Source: a virus
Reading direction: 5' to 3' (one strand)
IMG/VR virus record: IMGVR_UViG_3300046791_000187
Span: 1 to 40,802 of that record
DNA: 40,802 bases
Shown here piece after piece: positions 1-6,483 of the stretch (the first letter of the stretch is position 1; each line of letters opens with the position of its first letter). Both the position numbers and the translations under genes were made by a program. The notes below the pieces were generated by a model, which was not told where the DNA came from, did no database searches, and saw only the letters and a list, made by a program, of their open reading frames with translations.

Positions 1-738
1 CCAGGTGCCCGCGCTCTGATCGCAGCAAAACCCAATCCAGTATTCGCTTCCCTTGTCCACGGCGATCGAGGGCGGCGTGCTGTCGGTGCCGGTGAACAGG
101 AACGTGTTGACGCCCGTCACCGGGCTGGTCTCGGGAACCGCCGATCCGAGCACTTCACCCAGACCAGCCGAGTATACCGAGCATTTCATGTGGCCGGCGA
201 AACCGGCGCCGAGCGAAACGGTAATGCGGGTGACCCGGCCGCTGGAGGTGGGCACGAAAGCAGTATAGCGGGCATTGTCGCGCACGATCGGATCGGTGCC
301 GGTGATGGCGGTGACGGGACTGAGCGTGCCGCTCTGGACGATGGGGCCGAAGGTATTGTCGGCCAGGGTGATCTTCCAGCCGTTCGCCGAGCTATCGACA
401 ATCACCATATCGAGGCCGTTATCGACCATGCTGACCGGCGTCGTCAGGCCCGGCGTGATATCGCCGAGATGCGTGCCCGCCCAGGTCGTGGGGTCTACCA
501 GATACACGCCGGAGCCAGAAACACAGTAAATGCCGCCCGTGGCGGCCTGCCGGATGCCCCGAATGGGGCCGGGACCGATGGTGTTAAGCAGTCGCGTTCC
601 CGGCGTGGGGTAGTGTCCCGCCGGCATTGGCTCGCCCTGTGCCTGCGGGAGGGGTTCAATGTAGAGATTTCGGCATGTCTGCGCCGCCGCGACGACGCTG
701 CGCGCCATATACGCCCCACCAGTAAGGGCCTGTCTCAT
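1..738 (-). CDS. Packaged-DNA stabilisation protein, P22 gp10-like (N-terminal part, cut by window edge)
   Basis: This 246-codon open frame starts at ATG 738 and runs without a stop to base 1. The start overlaps the stop of the S74 fibre gene (ATGA), as is usual in this genome. In P22, gp10 is part of the tail hub that closes the portal after packaging. The first ~130 residues (RQALTGGAYMARS, then PTPGTRLL and GIRQAATGG) fit the N-terminal half of alphaproteobacterial gp10-like proteins as I know them. From about residue 135 the protein departs into a beta-rich domain that resembles a part of the fibre gene at 12574-14100. The rest of the gene is at the right end of the window. A direct join of base 1 to base 40802 is out of frame by one base. 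Confidence 0.8.
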   Translation of the reverse strand, partial: MRQALTGGAYMARSVVAAAQTCRNLYIEPLPQAQGEPMPAGHYPTPGTRLLNTIGPGPIRGIRQAATGGIYCVSGSGVYLVDPTTWAGTHLGDITPGLTTPVSMVDNGLDMVIVDSSANGWKITLADNTFGPIVQSGTLSPVTAITGTDPIVRDNARYTAFVPTSSGRVTRITVSLGAGFAGHMKCSVYSAGLGEVLGSAVPETSPVTGVNTFLFTGTDSTPPSIAVDKGSEYWIGFCCDQSAGTW

Positions 739-1784
739 CCTTCCAGCTTCGCCACTCTCTGGCGCAATGCTTTCAACTCGGCGAGCAAGAGCGGGACGAA
801 TTTGGAATAATCCACGCCCCATGTGTCATTCGGCTCGTCATGGGTCACGGCACCGGGAAATATCTCGTACGCTTCCTGCGCGATAACACCAACCGCCCGG
901 CCGCCCGACTTCCAGGCGAAGTCACAGGCGTTCAACGCGTCGATGATCGGCCCGGCGTCGAAGGGCCGCGCGTCCTCTTTCAGGCGACCGTCGCTGGTCG
1001 TATTATAGGCCGTGACGCTCGCGGTCACGGAGATGGAACCGACCGCGCCGCCGGCATAGAGAAAGTTAACGGCGGCGCCCGTGGTGCCAATTCTGTTGAC
1101 ACTGACCGGAACAATCGTGTTTTCGAAAACCGCGCCGTTGGTCACGTCAAGGCTCATGCCGGCGACGTTGACAATCCCCTGATTGCCGCCGTGCGCTATC
1201 ACGATGTTGCCCGGTGTGACCCTGCCGGCGAACGTCGCGCCCTGACCCGACAACTGGCCGGAAATCGCCAGCGTGTTATTGACACCGACCGCGCCCTGGA
1301 ACGTCGCCGCCTGAGCTGTGATCGCGCCAGTAAACGTCGCTAAGTTATCCACTTCCAACGGGCCGTGGAACGTCCCGGCCTGAGCCGCCAGATCACTGGA
1401 GAATGTCGCGGATGTGCCGGTCAACGGGCCGGCGAACGTCGCGGAGTTAGCGGCCAACGGGCCGGAAAGCGTCAGCGTGTTGTTAATGCCCACGGCGCCC
1501 TCGAACGTCGCCGCCTCAGCGACCATCGCACCAGTGAACGTCGCCGCGTTGTCAACCAACAGCGGGCCATGGAAAGTCCCGGCCTGGGCTGTCAGATCAC
1601 TGGAGAACGTCGCCGTGGTTCCGACTATTGGGCCGCCAATCTCCAACCGCGCCGCGAATGCCGCGTTGAGGTCGTCGGCGTAAAGCACATCCCCGTCCTG
1701 CCACGGATAGCCCGAGGGGCTGGTGGTGAGGCTGCCGACCAGCGGAGGAATGCTTGCCATCGTGGCCATTGGTGCCCGGCTCAT
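735..1784 (-). CDS. Tail fibre with C-terminal peptidase S74 self-cleaving chaperone
   Basis: The 349-residue protein ends in an intramolecular chaperone domain (about residues 260-349). Its TTSDGRLKED motif carries the Ser (264) and Lys (268) expected for autocleavage, followed by the IDALNACDFAWK and VGVIAQE blocks of S74 domains. This domain trimerises fibres and then cuts itself off. Residues 58-186 are two copies of a 68-residue stalk repeat rich in ATF-G motifs. Residues 26-45 (YPWQDGDVLYADDLNAA) resemble the N-terminus of the tailspike at 9198-10997, suggesting a common way of attaching to the virion. GGAGG lies only two bases before ATG 1784, so ATG 1769 is an alternative start. Confidence 0.88.
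   Translation of the reverse strand: MSRAPMATMASIPPLVGSLTTSPSGYPWQDGDVLYADDLNAAFAARLEIGGPIVGTTATFSSDLTAQAGTFHGPLLVDNAATFTGAMVAEAATFEGAVGINNTLTLSGPLAANSATFAGPLTGTSATFSSDLAAQAGTFHGPLEVDNLATFTGAITAQAATFQGAVGVNNTLAISGQLSGQGATFAGRVTPGNIVIAHGGNQGIVNVAGMSLDVTNGAVFENTIVPVSVNRIGTTGAAVNFLYAGGAVGSISVTASVTAYNTTSDGRLKEDARPFDAGPIIDALNACDFAWKSGGRAVGVIAQEAYEIFPGAVTHDEPNDTWGVDYSKFVPLLLAELKALRQRVAKLEG
1227..1613 (-). repeat. Two tandem ~204-bp repeats coding for the fibre stalk
   Basis: Residues 58-118 and 126-186 of the S74 fibre align with a constant offset of 68 residues. Both contain ATFSSDL-AQAGTFHGPL, then VDN-ATFTGA, AATF-GAVG-NNTL and SATFAG-type blocks. The copies have diverged at the DNA level, so the duplication is not recent. 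Such ladders set shaft length and can change by unequal recombination. Confidence 0.75.
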
Positions 1785-1797
1785 GTCATGTCCTCCA

Positions 1798-3000
1798 TCA
1801 ACTCAGCACCGAACCGCCGCCCGTAACCCAGGCCTGGTTGAGGCCGCGCCCGGACCAACTCGACACGTCGCCCCGGTGATGCGTGAGCGCCGGGGGCATG
1901 CCGAGGAGGGGTATCTGGCTGTTGGCCAGTCTGATCGTCTCCAGCGCGGCCCTGGCCTGGCCGGCGAGGAACGGCGAGACCTGTCCGCCTGAAGCGATGA
2001 CAATCCGGCACGCCAGATTGCTAACGATAGCATCAGTGTATTCCGGCGGCAGGTCGAGCGTGTTGTCCAGCGCGTCGTAGTCCGGCAGCGATGCCTTGAC
2101 CAACAGGTGCATCTCGTAAAGACCGGCCGGCGCGACCGGGTAGAAATACACCCGCGCCTGGGGCCATCCGCTATCGTAGAACACCGCTGAGGGGATGCTC
2201 TTGAGGTCTTTGATGGTGATATGCGACCAGTCTTCCTTCGCCTCGATGATGGACAATGGAATGTCGACCATGTTCGGCGTACGCGGGGAGGCGGCGGCGC
2301 CGAGGGGAAACGGCAGTTCCTCCGCCAGCACCGCGCCACCTTCACCGAACGAACCGGGGCCGATCGTCACCCAGGCGGCGTGAATCTTGTCCGGTCGCGC
2401 GACATTGATATCGAGGCCCCGACCGATCGTGTAGAAGTTCGCTCCGGTGGATACGACACTCGTCTCGACCTCATTCCACACCAGCCACCGTTTGCGCTGC
2501 CACTGGCCCAGCATCATCATCAGCATGCCGAACGCATCGTAAACGTCCTTACTGTTGTCCGCGACACTTTGCTGATCGTTGATACGTCCCGCCATACGCA
2601 ACGCCATGAAGACGGCCTGCTCGACGGTCTCCACGAGCGCGGGCAGGAACGGCGCTACCTGCTGCTGATTGATCGCGGAGAACGCCTTGAGCGCCGAGAC
2701 GGCCAGTTGCACGTCGAGCGGAACCGGCGGCAGCGAGTAGATCTGCCGCAACCGCACCGCCATGGTCGTAAGCAAAACGTGCTCGTAAGGCGTCCAATAC
2801 GGGACGTCCGTCGTGAGGTTGGGAAACGTCGGGACCGATGTTCGATTGGCCTGGACGAGGCGTTCAAGGTTCCATTCGTTGATCATCGCGTTAAGGATTT
2901 TGAAGCTGTCGTTAACGTCATCCGGCATCGGTGTTTGGCCGATTCCGTTCACGCCGGAATTTCTGAGACTTAAAAAGATGATGTCGTTCGCGATGGTCAA
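1798..3000 (-). CDS. Tail accessory factor, P22 gp4-like, internally duplicated
   Basis: P22 gp4 plugs and extends the portal after DNA packaging. This protein has 400 residues against about 166 in P22. A unit with the gp4 N-terminal pattern (helical 'A.DIIFLSLRNSG...D..DSFKILNAMINEW') occurs at residues 3-48 and again at 125-172 (VEQAVFMALRMAG ... DAFGMLMMMLGQW). The LPPEY.DAIVSNLA-type C-terminal segment of the second unit matches VPYWTPYEHVLLTTMA of the first. The protein therefore looks like a shortened unit fused to a full one. The start is TTG at 3000, chosen because GGAGG lies seven bases upstream and the frame opens at the conserved N-terminus. It sits in the expected place between coat and gp10. 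Confidence 0.8.
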   Translation of the reverse strand: MTIANDIIFLSLRNSGVNGIGQTPMPDDVNDSFKILNAMINEWNLERLVQANRTSVPTFPNLTTDVPYWTPYEHVLLTTMAVRLRQIYSLPPVPLDVQLAVSALKAFSAINQQQVAPFLPALVETVEQAVFMALRMAGRINDQQSVADNSKDVYDAFGMLMMMLGQWQRKRWLVWNEVETSVVSTGANFYTIGRGLDINVARPDKIHAAWVTIGPGSFGEGGAVLAEELPFPLGAAASPRTPNMVDIPLSIIEAKEDWSHITIKDLKSIPSAVFYDSGWPQARVYFYPVAPAGLYEMHLLVKASLPDYDALDNTLDLPPEYTDAIVSNLACRIVIASGGQVSPFLAGQARAALETIRLANSQIPLLGMPPALTHHRGDVSSWSGRGLNQAWVTGGGSVLS

Positions 3001-3013
3001 AGGAAGTCCTCCA

Positions 3014-3118
3014 TCAGCGGCTCACCAGCAACACGAGCACCGCCGCGATGATGACCACGGCCACCACGGCGGTGACGCCCCATGCCCATCCGATCAGGCC
3101 GACAGAATCGAGAACCAC
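3014..3118 (-). CDS. 34-residue single-span membrane peptide
   Basis: A GTG-initiated frame, overlapping the end of the 119-residue gene in another frame, encodes an almost wholly hydrophobic segment (GVTAVVAVVIIAAVLVLLV) ending in SR. It lies between two virion genes in the same orientation and ends just before the ribosome site of the gp4-like gene. I recognise no family. It could be a lysis or membrane accessory peptide, or chance. The length and uninterrupted hydrophobic span are the only support. Confidence 0.35.
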   Translation of the reverse strand: MVLDSVGLIGWAWGVTAVVAVVIIAAVLVLLVSR

Positions 3119-3453
3119 ACGCCCACGTCCGGCGAGACGAACTGGGCTTTACCGGCTGCCGCGAGGCTGATTCCCGTGGCCGCCGCCACACCGTTGATCA
3201 GGTCGTTCGTCCCCGGTGCCGCGAACACCTGAGTGGCCGCCGCCCCGGAGTTGATCAGCGTGACCTCCTGGCCGCCGGTAGCGGGCGGCAAAGAGACGCT
3301 GTCGGCGGCGGTCGCACACACAGTCACGCGATTGAACGCCGCGTAGAGGGGACGAGCGGCGGCCCGCGTGCCTCCCGCCGTCGCCGTGATGTTGTTCTGA
3401 AACGACGAGATGCCCGTGGGGTCGAACAGTTGCGGGCCGCGATCGTATGCCAT
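3094..3453 (-). CDS. Small virion-associated protein, unknown function
   Basis: This 119-residue protein lies just downstream of the coat gene and its inserted HNH gene, in the virion operon. It is beta-rich with Gly and Ala, and has a late block GGQEVTLINSGAAATQVFAAPG followed by DLINGVAAATGISL. Small proteins of this pattern (a nonpolar strand, 'V.L.N.G.....V...PG....INGV') commonly follow coat genes in tailed phages and have been treated as decoration or head-tail proteins. That role is inferred from position only. No signal peptide is seen. Confidence 0.6.
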   Translation of the reverse strand: MAYDRGPQLFDPTGISSFQNNITATAGGTRAAARPLYAAFNRVTVCATAADSVSLPPATGGQEVTLINSGAAATQVFAAPGTNDLINGVAAATGISLAAAGKAQFVSPDVGVWFSILSA

Positions 3454-3465
3454 GGTGTCGGTCTC

Positions 3466-4053
3466 CTACTCGATGTGTTTCCAGGTCTTGCGTTTACGAA
3501 CATCGCAAGCCGTGGTGGCGGTAATCCCGTATTGGGCGGCAATGTCCTTGAGAGGCCCTTGCCATGCTCTGATCGCGCGGACCTTCTTTTCATTCAGTTT
3601 GGCCATTCCATGTTCGGGGCCACGTAACGCACGCTTCCTGGCGCGGCCTTTCTCATGCATATCGCGAACGTTATCTGCCTGAGTCCCCAGAAACAAATGT
3701 TCAGGGTTAACGCATTGCGGATTATCACATTTGTGCAACACGTTCTTCCCGCCTGGAATACTGCCGTAGTGGACCAAATAGGCAAGGCGATGAGCGAGCA
3801 TGGGCCTGTCGTCTACGTCTATTCGGCCATACCCGTTCGGATCACGATAACCAACCCAATCCCAGCATCCTGGCTTCTTTCTGGTATAGACATCGAATCG
3901 TTGTCGAAGAGTCAGACCGTGATACTGTTTCTGGATCACCTTCGTAGGATCACCATGGCGTTTAAAAGCCATGTAGTGTTTGAAACAGAAGCCCAACCCC
4001 CGACATGTCTCCCCACAGTACGCGACCGAACAAACCAAAACCGGCTTAGCCAT
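3466..4053 (-). CDS. HNH homing endonuclease (free-standing)
   Basis: The 195-residue protein has a Cys-rich N-terminus (residues 7-22), then an HNH_3-type core: AHRLAYLVHYG, VLHKCDNPQCVNPEHL and FLGTQADN. These hold the paired His and Asn and the zinc-type cysteines of the fold. The C-terminal ~45 residues (LNEKKVRAIRAW ... IAAQYGITATTACDV) form a small DNA-binding helix-turn-helix. ATG 4053 is preferred over 4113 because AGGAAGGGTGG precedes it. The gene has visibly lower GC than its neighbours and interrupts the coat-gene downstream region, as expected of a recent mobile insertion. Such enzymes cut homologous DNA lacking the insertion and spread by repair. Confidence 0.85.
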   Translation of the reverse strand: MAKPVLVCSVAYCGETCRGLGFCFKHYMAFKRHGDPTKVIQKQYHGLTLRQRFDVYTRKKPGCWDWVGYRDPNGYGRIDVDDRPMLAHRLAYLVHYGSIPGGKNVLHKCDNPQCVNPEHLFLGTQADNVRDMHEKGRARKRALRGPEHGMAKLNEKKVRAIRAWQGPLKDIAAQYGITATTACDVRKRKTWKHIE

Positions 4054-4113
4054 GTGAGCCACCCTTCCTGAAAATGCTTCTTGCATCTTAGAATGAGTGG
4101 TTATATGGTGCAA

Positions 4114-5319
4114 CTAGTTGGCCGCCAACCGAACGGCCAACTGCGGCCTTAAAGCAGTCGCGCCCCATAAGACATCGATACGGATCGGCATTGTGTCATC
4201 TGAGATCGAGTACTGTCGTACCGCCCTCATACTGATCCCATCCTTGACGACCCTGCTCGCCATATCGACCCCGCCGGGCATCACCAGATCGGCTGTTGCG
4301 AATGTGAAAGCATCAGGAGCATAAGCGAGGCTCAACCCGGTCGCCGTGCTCGCCGTCCCCATGAACGTCAACCCCGCCGTCGCGTTGGCCACGGGGATGG
4401 CGACGTTCTGCGATGGGGAGCCGACCAGGGCGTTGATGGCGGGTGCGATCGCCATGTTGCCGCCGCCGCCTCCGTAGGCCGCCGTCAGCACGAACTGCTG
4501 GAGCACGCCGCTGTTGACCTTGGTCTCCGGATGTACGCGATAGACGCCGGCGATCGTGAACACGTCTCCGGCGTTGCCGGCACCCGCTCCAGTGATGACG
4601 GCGAGGGTGGCGCCGGTCACCTGATTAAGTACGATGGCCGTCGTATAAGCGGCGTTCTCGGCGCCGCGCGTCTGGGTCGTGAGGTGGGTGTTTTCGGCCC
4701 ACTCGAAGCCGCCCGCCAAACCCATTACGCCGTCAGTATATTGCCGTGCAATCTGAGTAGATTGTTGAAATAATCCTTTAAGGGCGTCGACAAGGTCGAC
4801 GTTGTCCTGTGTATTTATTCTAAGCTGCCACTGCTTGCTTTGCGGCGTCAGGTTGTCGAGCAGCATCTTGCGGGCGATCAGGACGTTCTTGAACGACTGC
4901 GCGACACCCGGCGTGCCGGCCTGATTCCACACAGTTGGCCACATCATCGCAATAACCGCAGCCTCTATCTGCGCCGCGAGAACGGCGATGGCGGGCTCGA
5001 TGTAACGGGCCGTGAAGTCGTCAATGGACAGCGTAAGTTCGGCCGACGAGAACGAGAAATCAACGTGATACTGATTGGTGATCGGCAGGCTGACCTGGGT
5101 TTCCACCGTGTTCTGCAAGCTGAGCGCCGGGGTGGTGCTGACGGTGTATTGCACCGGCAGGCGGATACGGAGCGTGCTGCCGATCTTGGCGCCGCTGTTG
5201 GCGAAGCTGTCGTCGTATTGCCTGTTGATGCTGCCTATGAAGTTGCACTTTTGGTGCAGGATCGCGAGCGCCTTGGCCGTGATCATGTTGATGGTGAGGA
5301 GTGTATTGGTGGCGGGCAT
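4114..5319 (-). CDS. Major coat protein, P22 gp5-like
   Basis: This 401-residue protein matches the P22-type HK97-fold coat family. The N-terminus LLTINMITAKALAILHQK and the NRQYDDSFANSGAKIGSTL segment are family hallmarks. They are followed by the long spine helix (LTLSIDDFTARYIEPA, residues 96-110), TQDNVDLVDALKGLFQ, and the C-terminal block GISMRAVRQYSISDD..IRIDVLWG. It builds the icosahedral shell on the scaffold encoded just upstream in the operon. The 195-bp leader before the start contains two 37-bp repeats and a hairpin. A truncated relative lies at 14922-15398. Confidence 0.9.
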   Translation of the reverse strand: MPATNTLLTINMITAKALAILHQKCNFIGSINRQYDDSFANSGAKIGSTLRIRLPVQYTVSTTPALSLQNTVETQVSLPITNQYHVDFSFSSAELTLSIDDFTARYIEPAIAVLAAQIEAAVIAMMWPTVWNQAGTPGVAQSFKNVLIARKMLLDNLTPQSKQWQLRINTQDNVDLVDALKGLFQQSTQIARQYTDGVMGLAGGFEWAENTHLTTQTRGAENAAYTTAIVLNQVTGATLAVITGAGAGNAGDVFTIAGVYRVHPETKVNSGVLQQFVLTAAYGGGGGNMAIAPAINALVGSPSQNVAIPVANATAGLTFMGTASTATGLSLAYAPDAFTFATADLVMPGGVDMASRVVKDGISMRAVRQYSISDDTMPIRIDVLWGATALRPQLAVRLAAN

Positions 5320-5353
5320 GGTGGCCTCTGTTGTTCAAACGGATTGAATGAGA

Positions 5354-5377
5354 GGCGTCCGCTTTCATTGGGACGCC
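5354..5377 (-). other. Hairpin in the coat gene leader
   Basis: GGCGTCC and GGACGCC form a perfect 7-bp stem with a 10-base loop, about 35 bases before the coat ATG. No U-run follows on the transcribed strand, so it is not an intrinsic terminator. It may stabilise the coat mRNA or mark a processing site. Confidence 0.4.
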
Positions 5378-5427
5378 GGTTCAGTCCGCTGTCGCAACAG
5401 AGAAGCCACGCGATCAGCCGGGATACG

Positions 5428-5509
5428 CACGCCACGCGGTATGTTGACCCATCCGCTACGGGTTCGGCACGTCACGCCACGCGGTGGTTGCCCGCTCCGC
5501 TGCCGGGTT
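5428..5509 (-). repeat. Two direct 37-bp repeats in the scaffold-coat spacer
   Basis: Bases 5428-5464 and 5473-5509 share CACGCCACGCGGT, then TCCGCT, then CGGGTT, spaced alike, with a 45-bp period. A third weak copy of the start (GCCACGCG) is at 5405. The repeats fill the only long spacer in the virion operon and lie upstream of the most heavily expressed virion gene. A regulatory or mRNA-structure role is a guess. Confidence 0.55.
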
Positions 5510-5515
5510 AGGCGG

Positions 5516-6280
5516 TTAGCGCCTCGTCTGCCGATCCATCGATTGTTTCATATAGAAATCGGCAAGTTGCTGTGCCGTCGCCGTGTATTCGTTGAACTGC
5601 GGCGATGCGCGGCCCGTCACCGGGCGCACCGGAGCGGGAGCGCGTGTTACCGGGATCGGGGGCGCCGAATGACCGTTGACCGGCCGCGACGGTGCGTCCT
5701 CGATCGTGGCGGCATACTTGCCGAGGGCCATTGACCGCGCTCGTTCCGTCTGAAGGTTCGCGATGCGTTGCAGCGCGTCAGGATCGCTTGCCAGCGCCGC
5801 CGCGACCCGCACTCCCTCGTCGGCGGGCATCTCAACCAATAGCGAGGCAATCTGAGGATCGGCTCCCATCGCCATCAGATCATCGCAGCGTTGTTTCCAG
5901 TCGGCGTATTGCGCCGCGCCCTGCTGATGGAACGTCTCGGTTCTTATTTTCGCGCGCTCCTCGGCCCTTATCTCCATCCGTTCACGCTGACTACGTTGCT
6001 CCGGCGTTTCGTCCTGGGGCGCCACGTTGGCCGCTTGCCGGCGATAGAACTCCAGTTCGGCGAGTTGTTCGGCTTCACGCCGCTCGGCGGCCGCCAGCCG
6101 CGCCCGCACCTGGGCAACCCGGCGACCCTCGGTGTCACGCTCTCGGCGTTGCGCCTCCTCCTCCGTCTGCTCCGGGGCGTCCGGCTCCGGTGTGGACTCT
6201 TGCGGCGGGGGATCGGGAACGGCGGGTTGCGGCGCGCCTCCGGGATCGGGGACGACGGGGTCGGTATTGGTTTCAGACAT
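5516..6280 (-). CDS. Scaffolding protein candidate
   Basis: This 254-residue protein lies between portal and coat, the scaffold position in the P22 lineage. The first ~40 residues are Pro- and acid-rich and probably disordered. Residues 40-115 form a charged coiled coil (AQRRERDTEGRR, ERREAEQLAELEFYRRQ). A helical core follows (residues 125-190). The tail is Pro-rich and ends in basic residues (KQSMDRQTRR), as scaffolds often do where they bind coat. No protease motif is seen. The family assignment rests on position and architecture rather than on close sequence similarity. Confidence 0.7.
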   Translation of the reverse strand: MSETNTDPVVPDPGGAPQPAVPDPPPQESTPEPDAPEQTEEEAQRRERDTEGRRVAQVRARLAAAERREAEQLAELEFYRRQAANVAPQDETPEQRSQRERMEIRAEERAKIRTETFHQQGAAQYADWKQRCDDLMAMGADPQIASLLVEMPADEGVRVAAALASDPDALQRIANLQTERARSMALGKYAATIEDAPSRPVNGHSAPPIPVTRAPAPVRPVTGRASPQFNEYTATAQQLADFYMKQSMDRQTRR

Positions 6281-6285
6281 GGGAT

Positions 6286-6483
6286 TTACCGGGGAGCGTC
6301 AGGTGGTTGATCGTGATGAATGATCGCCGGCTGGTCGTCCTCGACCGCCCGCTTCGCCAGCGAGCCGCACAGGATGGCGAGTTTAGCTTCCAGATCGAGC
6401 ACGCGATCGCGTAGCCGCTCGTTCTCGGCCAACAGCCGGGTGCGCTCGTCGACCAGTTCGGTGAGCAGTTCGGTGCCGCTCAT
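6286..6483 (-). CDS. 65-residue coiled-coil protein, unknown
   Basis: The start overlaps the portal stop (ATGA). Residues 3-50 are a leucine-heptad coiled coil (LLTELVDERTRLLAENERLRDR) and the tail is acidic and Pro-rich. It lies between portal and scaffold. I recognise no family. It may be an assembly cofactor. Confidence 0.6.
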   Translation of the reverse strand: MSGTELLTELVDERTRLLAENERLRDRVLDLEAKLAILCGSLAKRAVEDDQPAIIHHDQPPDAPR

